Shown here: piece by piece, positions 18,604 to 25,766 of the stretch
How the letters are laid out: the number at the start of each line of letters is the position of its first letter
How positions within the stretch are numbered: position 1 is the stretch's first letter
NCBI RefSeq assembly: GCF_000178835.2
Contig: NC_015275.1
Coordinates: 1,881,001-1,945,000 of the forward strand
Direction of reading: 5' to 3'
DNA length: 64,000 bases
DNA from: Cellulosilyticum lentocellum DSM 5427
GTDB lineage: Bacteria; Bacillota; Clostridia; Lachnospirales; Cellulosilyticaceae
Program-made: the position numbers and the translations under genes
The notes under the pieces: model-generated
What the model saw: the letters and a program-made list of their open reading frames with translations, nothing else
Database searches by the model: none
Told to the model about the DNA's origin: nothing

Positions 18604-18696
18604 CGCTCTTGATTAAACAATAGAGCATGTACAATCGGAGTATATGGTTTAATACTGTGTTCATATACATAGGATTAAGATAATAAGTAAATTTAG

Positions 18697-18745
18697 AATA
18701 AGCGATTAAAATCTGTGAAGAGAATTTTAATTGCTTATTTTTTCG
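18697..18745 (+). terminator. Terminator after asnA
   Basis: A 16-bp stem (18697-18712 with 18724-18739, one G-T pair), 11-base loop, followed by TTTTTTCG. Confidence 0.8.
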
Positions 18746-18857
18746 TTTATTTAAGTACTTAGGAGAAATAAGCAGTAGAGGCAAGCAATCTTTAGAAAAG
18801 GAATAAAAAAACGAAGATGATGCACAATAAACGTAATAATAGAAAAAGGAGAGCATT

Positions 18858-19292
18858 ATGTTTATTAGTATCATTACAGCACTTATATCAGGGATTCTTA
18901 TGAGTGTACAAGGTGTTTTTAATACAAGAGTAACAGAAAAGTCAGGTGTTTGGTTTACAAGTAGTATTGTTCATTTTATTGCTTTTATATGTTGCCTCGG
19001 AGTATTACTTTTTGTGCGTGATGCCAATGTAGAAGGGTTTAAAACCATTAATAAGTGGTATTTATTAGGCGGTGTTTTAGGCGCAGGAATTACGTATACA
19101 GTAGTAGTGTCTATGGCTAAGCTAGGGCCTAGTTATGCTGTCATGCTTATTTTGATTGCCCAAATGACTGCTGCTTATTTGATTGAATTACTAGGGTGGT
19201 TTGGTACAGAAAAAGTGAATTTTATGTGGACAAAATTGGTAGGAGTCCTCATAATGGTTGGTGGAATTATCGTTTTTCAATGGAAAAAATAA
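18858..19292 (+). CDS. DMT-superfamily transporter, DUF606 (YdcZ-like)
   Basis: A 144-residue membrane protein with four or five hydrophobic segments (about 2-22, 35-53, 68-88, 92-112, 122-141). The opening ISGILMSVQGVFNTRV and the closing MVGGIIVFQWKK are typical of the DUF606 branch of the drug/metabolite transporter superfamily, which probably works as a dimer. Substrate unknown. It lies 23 bases ahead of the LDH-family gene and probably shares its transcript. Confidence 0.85.
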   Translation: MFISIITALISGILMSVQGVFNTRVTEKSGVWFTSSIVHFIAFICCLGVLLFVRDANVEGFKTINKWYLLGGVLGAGITYTVVVSMAKLGPSYAVMLILIAQMTAAYLIELLGWFGTEKVNFMWTKLVGVLIMVGGIIVFQWKK

Positions 19293-19315
19293 AACGGTAG
19301 CAGGAGGAGGCAAAA

Positions 19316-20260
19316 ATGATTAAAAATAAAGTATGTATTATAGGAGCTGGCATGGTAGGCTCTGCTACCATGATGTCCATCTTAAACTCAGGCTTAGTAG
19401 CTGAGATCGTTATGATAGATCAAAATGAAAAAAAGGCAGCAGGAGAGGCATTAGATGCCTTTCATACGACATCCTTTACATATGTGCCTAATGTGTTAAT
19501 TCGCCAAGGTAACTATGAAGATTGTAAGGATGCACAAATTATAGTGATGTCAGCAGGACCTAGTGTTAAACCTGGTGAAAAGCTAGATAGACGTATTTTA
19601 ACTAAAACCAATGCAGAAGTGACGCGCAGTGTAATGAAGGAAATTATTAGATATACGCAGGAAGCCATTATTATCTTTGTTTCTAATCCTGTAGATGTTG
19701 TCACTTATATTGCACAAAACGAATTTAACTATCCTAGAAATAAAATCATTGGTTCAGGAACCTTATTAGATACAGCAAGAATGAGACGTATTATTGGAGA
19801 GCATTTCATGGTAGATACAAAGAATGTGCATGGTTATATTCTAGGAGAGCATGGTGCTACAGCTATGGCTACTTGGAGCTTATGTAACTTAGGAGGTATT
19901 CCCTTAAGTGATTGTAGCAAAAAGTTTAATAAACCAGCCGTTAATCAAGAGCAAGTTCTTAAAGAGGTTATTGATGCCGGAATGAATATTTTAATGGCAA
20001 AAGGTTATACAAACTATGGGATTGCAGAAGCAGTAGCACGTATGGTAAAAGCAATTGTCTTAAATGAGCTGAGTGTCCTTCCTGTTTCAACTACATTGGA
20101 AGGTGAATATGGTATAAAAGACGTAGCTATTAGTGTGCCTTGCATTATAGGGCAAGAGGGGATTCAAAGTATTTTAGACATTCCGCTTACAAAGGAAGAG
20201 CATGACAAACTTCTAGCGAGTGCCAATAGTTTAAAAGAAATCATTAGAACAATCGAGTAA
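19316..20260 (+). CDS. L-lactate dehydrogenase-family 2-hydroxyacid dehydrogenase
   Basis: A 314-residue NAD-dependent enzyme. The Rossmann motif is GAGMVGSA (10-17) and the acidic residue Asp35 (VMIDQN) favours NAD. Catalytic residues of the LDH/MDH family are present: Asp152 and Arg155 (LLDTARMR) and His179 (GEHG). The active-site loop reads AGPSVKPGEKLDRR (80-93): the position that is Gln in L-LDH (Q102) appears to be Val, and the loop seems two residues longer than in Bacillus LDH, nearer to the L-2-hydroxyisocaproate type. It may prefer larger 2-oxoacids. Product name is therefore given at family level. Confidence 0.85.
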   Translation: MIKNKVCIIGAGMVGSATMMSILNSGLVAEIVMIDQNEKKAAGEALDAFHTTSFTYVPNVLIRQGNYEDCKDAQIIVMSAGPSVKPGEKLDRRILTKTNAEVTRSVMKEIIRYTQEAIIIFVSNPVDVVTYIAQNEFNYPRNKIIGSGTLLDTARMRRIIGEHFMVDTKNVHGYILGEHGATAMATWSLCNLGGIPLSDCSKKFNKPAVNQEQVLKEVIDAGMNILMAKGYTNYGIAEAVARMVKAIVLNELSVLPVSTTLEGEYGIKDVAISVPCIIGQEGIQSILDIPLTKEEHDKLLASANSLKEIIRTIE

Positions 20261-20265
20261 ATAGT

Positions 20266-20317
20266 AAAGGAGCTACTACGAGGCTAACAGATGAGTTAGC
20301 TATGTAGTAGCTCCTTT
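20266..20317. terminator. Bidirectional terminator between the LDH-family gene and nrdG
   Basis: A perfect 14-bp outer stem (20266-20279 with 20304-20317) with an inner GCTAAC/GTTAGC hairpin. It sits between convergent genes and ends in CCTTTGC. Confidence 0.8.
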
Positions 20318-20328
20318 GCTTATATTTT

Positions 20329-20808
20329 TTAGCTTTCTATAATCTTCCCTTGACTGAGATAAAGTATACGTTGATTACGAGAACCTCTGTAGAGAAGATG
20401 TTCATCCTTCTCAGCTAGGATAAACGGACCATCAATGAGTACATCAATAAAATTTAAAAGCTTTCTTCTACTAGGATTTGTAATGAGCTGTTCATAGGTA
20501 TAGCCGGTATAGCACCAAAGCGTAAGGCCAGTTGCTTTAATAGAAGCAGCTAAATCTATCAAGGCCTCTGTTTGTTCAAAAGGTTCACCGCCGGAGAAGG
20601 TGATACCATCTATAAGTGGCTTGTTTTTTAAGATACGTTGAAGAATGTCAGAAGCTTCTACTGAGTCTCCATAATGAAAAGCCTGCATTTCTGGATTATG
20701 GCAGCCAGGGCAAGCATGAAGGCAACCAGACAGAAAGAGAACACTACGAAAGCCTTCTCCGTTAACAGTAGAATGATCTAAAAAACCAGCTACCTGTAAG
20801 GTACTCAT
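20329..20808 (-). CDS. nrdG: Anaerobic ribonucleotide reductase activating protein
   Basis: A 159-residue radical-SAM enzyme that installs the glycyl radical on NrdD. The [4Fe-4S] motif is CLHACPGC (Cys29, Cys33, Cys36); the glycine-rich FSGGEP motif follows (about 86-91). Length is normal for NrdG. Its start overlaps the nrdD stop by four bases (20805-20808), so the pair is translationally coupled. It marks the organism as able to make deoxyribonucleotides without oxygen. Confidence 0.95.
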   Translation of the reverse strand: MSTLQVAGFLDHSTVNGEGFRSVLFLSGCLHACPGCHNPEMQAFHYGDSVEASDILQRILKNKPLIDGITFSGGEPFEQTEALIDLAASIKATGLTLWCYTGYTYEQLITNPSRRKLLNFIDVLIDGPFILAEKDEHLLYRGSRNQRILYLSQGKIIES

Positions 20809-22922
20809 ACGTTAGTATAAGTATTTTTATGAGCTTCATCATGTGAGAGTCTGTCTTGTCTCTCGGCTGATTTACCACTACCAAAACGCTCATCTAAGCT
20901 GAGGTAGCCTGTTACACGGCTGATACCTTGGATATGGCTACTACCGCATTCAGGACATGTTTTCCCACAGTCTGTAACAGATGTACCACAGTCTTTACAG
21001 TATCTGAGATGAAAATTAATTCCTATGTAACTAATATTAGAGCTATCATAAGCATATGTAATAATTTTTTCAATCGTTTCTTCAGAAGGATAACCATCTA
21101 CTTCTATATAACTGATATGACCCGCATTACACATACGATGGAAAGGTGCTTCGATTTGAATTTTATCTATAATAGAAATTTGATAGCCAACTGGAACATG
21201 GAAGCTATTCGTGTAATAATCCTTATCTGTCACACCTGCAATGCTACCAAAACGGTCACGATCTTGAATAACAAATTTCCCGCTAAGTCCTTCAGCAGGA
21301 GTAGCATAGCAGCTCCAGTTCATATGGGTATCTTGGGTTGCTTTATCTGTGAAATTACGGATACATTGAACGATTTGATAACCTAATTCACGAGCTGTTT
21401 CGCTTTCACCGTGATGTTTACCTGTTAAAGCAACTAAGGTTTCAGCAAGTCCAATAAAGCCAATAGACCAGGTGCCGTTTTTTAAGACAGGATCGATACT
21501 ATCATTAGGTCCAAGGCCTTCAGAACCCAGCATAAGTCCTTCACCAACGACAAATGGTAAATCCTTCACCTTAAGGCGTTTAAGTACTTCGTAACGATGA
21601 AGTAAGGATTCTTTAGCTAACTGTAAGCGACTATCTAATAATACCCAAAAAGCTTCTAGATTACCTTTTGCTTCAAGAGCAACACGAGGTAGATTAATTG
21701 TAGTAGGTGCATTATTACCGCGTCTGTTAGGCCCCTCAGGACCGTTAATATTAGAGCATACATAAGTACGGCAACCCATAGTAGCTGGTAAAATACCTTT
21801 TGCATAATATTTTAAGTTAAAGTCAGCATCAATGTTCATGAAGGTAGGATTCATACGTGTACTAGCTACACGACAAGCCAGTTTAAAGAGATATTCATAA
21901 GGCGCATCCTCACCTCGGTTAACACCTTTTTTGACACGGAAAATAATATTAGGGAAGATAGGTTGTTCGTTTTTACCAAGACCTTTTTCGTATTCTTCTA
22001 AGAAAATTTGGCATACTAAAGCAGCATCATTGCTTTGTGGCAAACCAATATTAAGACTACTAAAAGGAACTTGTGAACCTGCACGAGAATGCATGGTATT
22101 TAAGTTATAAACAATGCCTTGCATAGATTGGCGTACTCTACTTACAAGTTTATTCTCTACAAAGGTAGTAAAATCTTCTTCGGATAAAGAAGACTTTAAT
22201 GGGGCGAATTCTTGATTGATTTCTTCTCTTGTAAGTCCCACATAAGGTGCCATATCATTATCGAAGTTAACGTGTGATTGACCACCGAACATATCATTTT
22301 GAGAAGACTGTAATAAAATACAGCTAAGCTCTGCAGCAGATTCAATACGTTTAGGTTTGCGAATAGTACCATAACCTGTATTAAAACCATTCTCAAATAC
22401 TTTACCAGTATCAATGTGTAAACAGTTAGTGGTTAAATTATAGCTATCGAGATCATGATAATACAAATCTCCTTGTTCATGTAGTTTAGCAAGGTGTTTA
22501 GGCATTTTTGATAAGTTATGCCATTTATTTGTTTCACTAGCAATACGAAGGAGCTTGGAAGAAAAGTTATTACCTACATTAGCATTATCTCTATCTGTTT
22601 CAATACCAATATTATGGACCGTATCCATAAGCTCGGATTTTAAGTCACGTATGCGTGTACGCTCTTTACGATAATTAGCATAAGAATTTTTTAAAGCTTC
22701 TAATTGTAAATCCATTAAAGTATCTTCAATCACATCTTGAATTTGTTCGACTGTAATTTCATAGCTATACAAGTCTTGAATACGGCCCGTGACTTTAGAA
22801 GTAATATCACTAATAGGTATATCAACTTCTACATTTTTTGCTGAGCGTAAAATAGCATTTTCAATTTTGGTGGTATTGAAGGTTACTTTTCTTCCATCTC
22901 TTTTAATAACATAATATTGCAT
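20805..22922 (-). CDS. nrdD: Anaerobic (class III) ribonucleoside-triphosphate reductase
   Basis: A 705-residue glycyl-radical enzyme that reduces ribonucleoside triphosphates under anaerobiosis. An N-terminal ATP-cone (1-90, YYVIKRDGRKVTFNTTKIE) provides allosteric control. The catalytic barrel is followed by a C-terminal zinc site with Cys642, Cys645, Cys656 and Cys659, and the glycyl-radical loop RVTGYL with Gly672. Start has AAGGGGG upstream. It is the first gene of nrdDG, behind a candidate promoter that overlaps two NrdR-like boxes. Confidence 0.96.
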   Translation of the reverse strand: MQYYVIKRDGRKVTFNTTKIENAILRSAKNVEVDIPISDITSKVTGRIQDLYSYEITVEQIQDVIEDTLMDLQLEALKNSYANYRKERTRIRDLKSELMDTVHNIGIETDRDNANVGNNFSSKLLRIASETNKWHNLSKMPKHLAKLHEQGDLYYHDLDSYNLTTNCLHIDTGKVFENGFNTGYGTIRKPKRIESAAELSCILLQSSQNDMFGGQSHVNFDNDMAPYVGLTREEINQEFAPLKSSLSEEDFTTFVENKLVSRVRQSMQGIVYNLNTMHSRAGSQVPFSSLNIGLPQSNDAALVCQIFLEEYEKGLGKNEQPIFPNIIFRVKKGVNRGEDAPYEYLFKLACRVASTRMNPTFMNIDADFNLKYYAKGILPATMGCRTYVCSNINGPEGPNRRGNNAPTTINLPRVALEAKGNLEAFWVLLDSRLQLAKESLLHRYEVLKRLKVKDLPFVVGEGLMLGSEGLGPNDSIDPVLKNGTWSIGFIGLAETLVALTGKHHGESETARELGYQIVQCIRNFTDKATQDTHMNWSCYATPAEGLSGKFVIQDRDRFGSIAGVTDKDYYTNSFHVPVGYQISIIDKIQIEAPFHRMCNAGHISYIEVDGYPSEETIEKIITYAYDSSNISYIGINFHLRYCKDCGTSVTDCGKTCPECGSSHIQGISRVTGYLSLDERFGSGKSAERQDRLSHDEAHKNTYTNV

Positions 22923-22961
22923 TTTGCTATCCCCCTTAAAACTTTTGCCAATTTATATACT

Positions 22962-23008
22962 ATACTATATATATAATCGGTTTTCTAAATATATACTATA
23001 TCTTGCAC
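22962..23008. promoter_or_regulatory. Candidate tandem NrdR boxes upstream of nrdD
   Basis: Two 16-base sites, ATACTATATATATAAT (22962-22977) and ATACTATATCTTGCAC (22993-23008), resemble the NrdR box ACACTATATATAGTGT (about 12 and 10 matches of 16). They start 31 bases apart, the three-helical-turn spacing known for NrdR operators. The right box overlaps the likely nrdD -10. The AT-rich setting lowers certainty. Confidence 0.6.
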
Positions 23009-23021
23009 ATCTGTTTGGCAA
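22993..23021 (-). promoter_or_regulatory. Candidate promoter of nrdDG
   Basis: Minus strand TTGCCA (23021-23016), 17-base spacer, TAGTAT (22998-22993). The -10 lies inside the right NrdR-like box, as expected for repression. Confidence 0.5.
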
Positions 23022-23155
23022 GAATGTGTTTTTAGATTTTTTTGTCAATGTTTAAAAATGGAAAAGTTGGCTTGAATTCATAGGGAAATACTAGAGCATT
23101 ATAAGATAGAGTAGCTTGTAAAAAAATTTTTCAAATAGAAACATAGTTAACTGGT

Positions 23156-23183
23156 TTGCAATTTATAGAGGGTGATGTACAAT
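23156..23183 (+). promoter_or_regulatory. Candidate promoter of the exonuclease gene
   Basis: TTGCAA (23156-23161), 16-base spacer, TACAAT (23178-23183), about 46 bases before the start codon. The 307-base divergent gap 22923-23229 holds this, the nrdD promoter and the NrdR-like boxes. Confidence 0.6.
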
Positions 23184-23229
23184 AGAAGATAAGAATACGT
23201 GAGAGTGAGAGTACTAAAAGGAGATTAAG

Positions 23230-23943
23230 ATGAATAAGTATGTTGTTGTAGATATAGAAACAACAGGCGCTCATCCTGTGCAAAGTGAAATTATAGAGAT
23301 TGGGGCTGTTTATATAGAGGAAGGTCAAGTAAAAAAAATATTTAACGAATTGGTGAGACCAACCCAAATAATTTCTGACTATATTATTTCTATTACAGGT
23401 ATTACAAATGAGATGGTAGCAGATGCACCTCCTATTGAAGAAGTAATGCCCCGATTTATAGACTTTTGTGAGGATGTTCCTTTGATTGGTCATAATATTA
23501 TTTTATTTGATTATCGCATGCTTAAAACTAAGGCTACGGCCTTAGGTTTTACATTTGAAAAAATGGGTGTAGATACATTGGTGATTTCTAGAAAAATGTT
23601 GGCACATTTACCCAGCCGTAAACTAGGTGATTTATGTGAGCACTATGCCATTTCCTTAGAAAATGCTCATCGTGCCTATCATGATGCTTTTGCTACTTAT
23701 GAGTTGTTTGAAAAGCTTAGAAATGAGTTTGAAAAAAAGGAAGCAAAGCTTTTCCTACCTGAAAGGATGAAATGGGAGGTTCCTAAAATAGAACCAATGA
23801 CTAAAAAGCAAAAAAACTATTTAGAAAGTCTTTGCAAGGGACATGGGTTAGTTTTACCACAAGGTTATGAAAACCTTAGCAAATCCGAGTGTAGTAAGTT
23901 AATTGATAAGATTATAGTAGGTCATGGTAAATTAATAAGATAA
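23230..23943 (+). CDS. DEDDh 3'-5' exonuclease (DnaQ/PolC epsilon-like)
   Basis: A 237-residue exonuclease. All DEDDh residues are visible: Asp8 and Glu10 (VVVDIETTG), Asp94 (HNIILFDYRML), His147 and Asp152 (AHRAYHDA). The catalytic domain covers about 1-170; a small C-terminal region (about 178-237, MTKKQKNYLESLCKGHGL) may bind DNA or a partner. It is a stand-alone enzyme of the type linked to DNA repair, not the replicase PolC itself. AAAGGAG precedes the ATG. Confidence 0.9.
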   Translation: MNKYVVVDIETTGAHPVQSEIIEIGAVYIEEGQVKKIFNELVRPTQIISDYIISITGITNEMVADAPPIEEVMPRFIDFCEDVPLIGHNIILFDYRMLKTKATALGFTFEKMGVDTLVISRKMLAHLPSRKLGDLCEHYAISLENAHRAYHDAFATYELFEKLRNEFEKKEAKLFLPERMKWEVPKIEPMTKKQKNYLESLCKGHGLVLPQGYENLSKSECSKLIDKIIVGHGKLIR

Positions 23944-24013
23944 ATAATAAAATAAATGGATTTAAGATTAATAATTAAAGAGATTGCCACATAAATATAA
24001 TAAAGAACACAAG

Positions 24014-24047
24014 AATGCTCAAGGTCTAAAATTAGATTTTGAGCATT
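24014..24047 (+). terminator. Hairpin between the exonuclease gene and the csp operon
   Basis: AATGCTCAA (24014-24022) pairs with TTGAGCATT (24039-24047), with an inner TCTA/TAGA stem. It looks like a terminator, but only about ten bases separate it from the csp ribosome site, so the csp mRNA probably carries it in its leader. It may be a terminator with read-through, an attenuator or a leader hairpin. Confidence 0.5.
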
Positions 24048-24066
24048 TTATATAATGGGGTGAATG

Positions 24067-25755
24067 ATGGCAACTATTGATCAACAATTTATCTTGAGTA
24101 ATTTAGTTTTAAGCAATTTTACTGATATACAAACGATAAGTAGCGCATTTCCTTCATTGCAGTTTGAAATGATTGCACCTAATACTTATGTCATAACGGT
24201 TCCTGCTGGGGAGCAAGCAGAAAGAGAGTTTAATACTTTAAGAAATACAGTTAATTTTATTACATCCCCTATTCCGTATGGTCTTAATGCAGTACCTGCT
24301 TTAAGTGCTTCTAATATTTCACAGTTTCATAATTATCCTTATGGGGAATTGCGTGGAAATGGGATCATTATTGGATTTGTTGATACAGGAATAGATTATA
24401 CGAATACACTTTTTAAGAATGCAGATAATACAACACGTATTGTAAGTATATGGGATCAAACCATTTCGGGAAATCCTCCTTCAGGTTATAGTTATGGTAG
24501 CGTATATACGCAACAAGATATTAATGAGGCTCTTCAAAGTCCTGATCCTTTAGCCATAGTTCCTAGTCAAGATGAAAATGGACATGGTACTTTTTTAGCG
24601 GGAATAGCAGCAGGTAATGATCAAACAGGAACACTTGATTATACAGGAGGAGCACCAGATGCAACTATAGCTATGGTTAAATTACGCCCGGCAAGTGAAT
24701 ATATAAGAGATATATTTTTAATTAATACAGGGGAACCAGCTTATCAGAACAATGATATTATTGCAGGTATCAGTTATTTAGTTCGGTTATCACTGCAGGA
24801 ACAAAAACCGATAGTCATTTGTATAGGACTAGGAAGCAATTACGGTGCACACAATGGTACAGAAATAATAGAAGATTATATTAGCAGTATTTCTATAGCA
24901 GCTAATATCATAGTGGTTATAGCAGCAGGTAATGAAGGAAGTAGCGGGCATCACTACAAAGGTACAGTGAGTAGTGGTGGCTCAGAGAGTCTAGAAATTA
25001 ATGTAGGTGTCAGAGAAACAGGATTTCCTATGTTTGTATGGGTAGATATTCCTAATAAAATAACCGTTTCTATTAAAAGTCCACTAGGGCAAGTTATTGA
25101 AAAAATACCTATTATTCCTCGGATGCCTCAATCATTTAAGCTTAATTTAGAGGAAACAACAGTAACTGTCACTTATTTTTATCCAGATCCATTAACCGGA
25201 GGTCAAAAAATTGATATTAGGTTAGAAGAGCCAACACCAGGGTTATGGACATTAACAGTTTATGGAGACATTGTTATTAATGGTATTTTTCATGTTTGGT
25301 TACCACGTAGAGGATTTATTCAAAGTGATACAAGGTTTTTAAGACCTGATCCAGAAACCACCATAGAAATACCAGGGACAGAGCAATTTGGGATTACGGT
25401 AGGGAGCTATGACTATTTAGATGATAGTGTTTATGTCTCTTCTGGCAGAGGGCCTACTACAGATGGCATTATGAAGCCAGATTTAATTGCGCCTGGTGTT
25501 AATGTTCAAGGGCCTATGCCAGGAGGTGGATTTACCACTTATGTAGGTACTAGTACAGCGGCAGCCATAACAAGTTCTGCAGCGGCATTGTTAATGGAGT
25601 GGGGGGTTCTTAAAGGTAATTTTCCTAATATGAATACACGGATAGCTAGGAGTATTCTGATTCGCGGTGCTAGAAGGCAACCTAATGTAATCTACCCTAA
25701 CACGATAGAAGGCTATGGCAGGCTAGACTTACAATCAAGTATTTCTAGAGCATAG
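24067..25755 (+). CDS. Csp-type subtilisin-like germination protease 1
   Basis: A 562-residue S8 protease of the Csp type, the spore proteases that cut pro-SleC during germination. A prodomain-like region (about 1-80) precedes the subtilase domain, which contains the large Csp jelly-roll insertion (about 295-430). The triad is complete: Asp106 (GFVDTGIDYT), His173 (GHGTFLAG), Ser496 (GTSTAAA), with oxyanion Asn289 (AAGNEG). The Met-to-Thr change in GTSxA is tolerated in the family. There is no export signal, as expected for a protein packed into spores. ATG 24067 is better spaced from GGGG than ATG 24064. First of four tandem genes with gaps of 8-13 bases. Confidence 0.88.
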   Translation: MATIDQQFILSNLVLSNFTDIQTISSAFPSLQFEMIAPNTYVITVPAGEQAEREFNTLRNTVNFITSPIPYGLNAVPALSASNISQFHNYPYGELRGNGIIIGFVDTGIDYTNTLFKNADNTTRIVSIWDQTISGNPPSGYSYGSVYTQQDINEALQSPDPLAIVPSQDENGHGTFLAGIAAGNDQTGTLDYTGGAPDATIAMVKLRPASEYIRDIFLINTGEPAYQNNDIIAGISYLVRLSLQEQKPIVICIGLGSNYGAHNGTEIIEDYISSISIAANIIVVIAAGNEGSSGHHYKGTVSSGGSESLEINVGVRETGFPMFVWVDIPNKITVSIKSPLGQVIEKIPIIPRMPQSFKLNLEETTVTVTYFYPDPLTGGQKIDIRLEEPTPGLWTLTVYGDIVINGIFHVWLPRRGFIQSDTRFLRPDPETTIEIPGTEQFGITVGSYDYLDDSVYVSSGRGPTTDGIMKPDLIAPGVNVQGPMPGGGFTTYVGTSTAAAITSSAAALLMEWGVLKGNFPNMNTRIARSILIRGARRQPNVIYPNTIEGYGRLDLQSSISRA

Positions 25756-25766
25756 GGGGGAGGAAT

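Noticed and set aside
20928-21386. Plus-strand frame opposite nrdD
   Set aside because: It is antisense to the conserved C-terminal half of NrdD and has no ribosome site.
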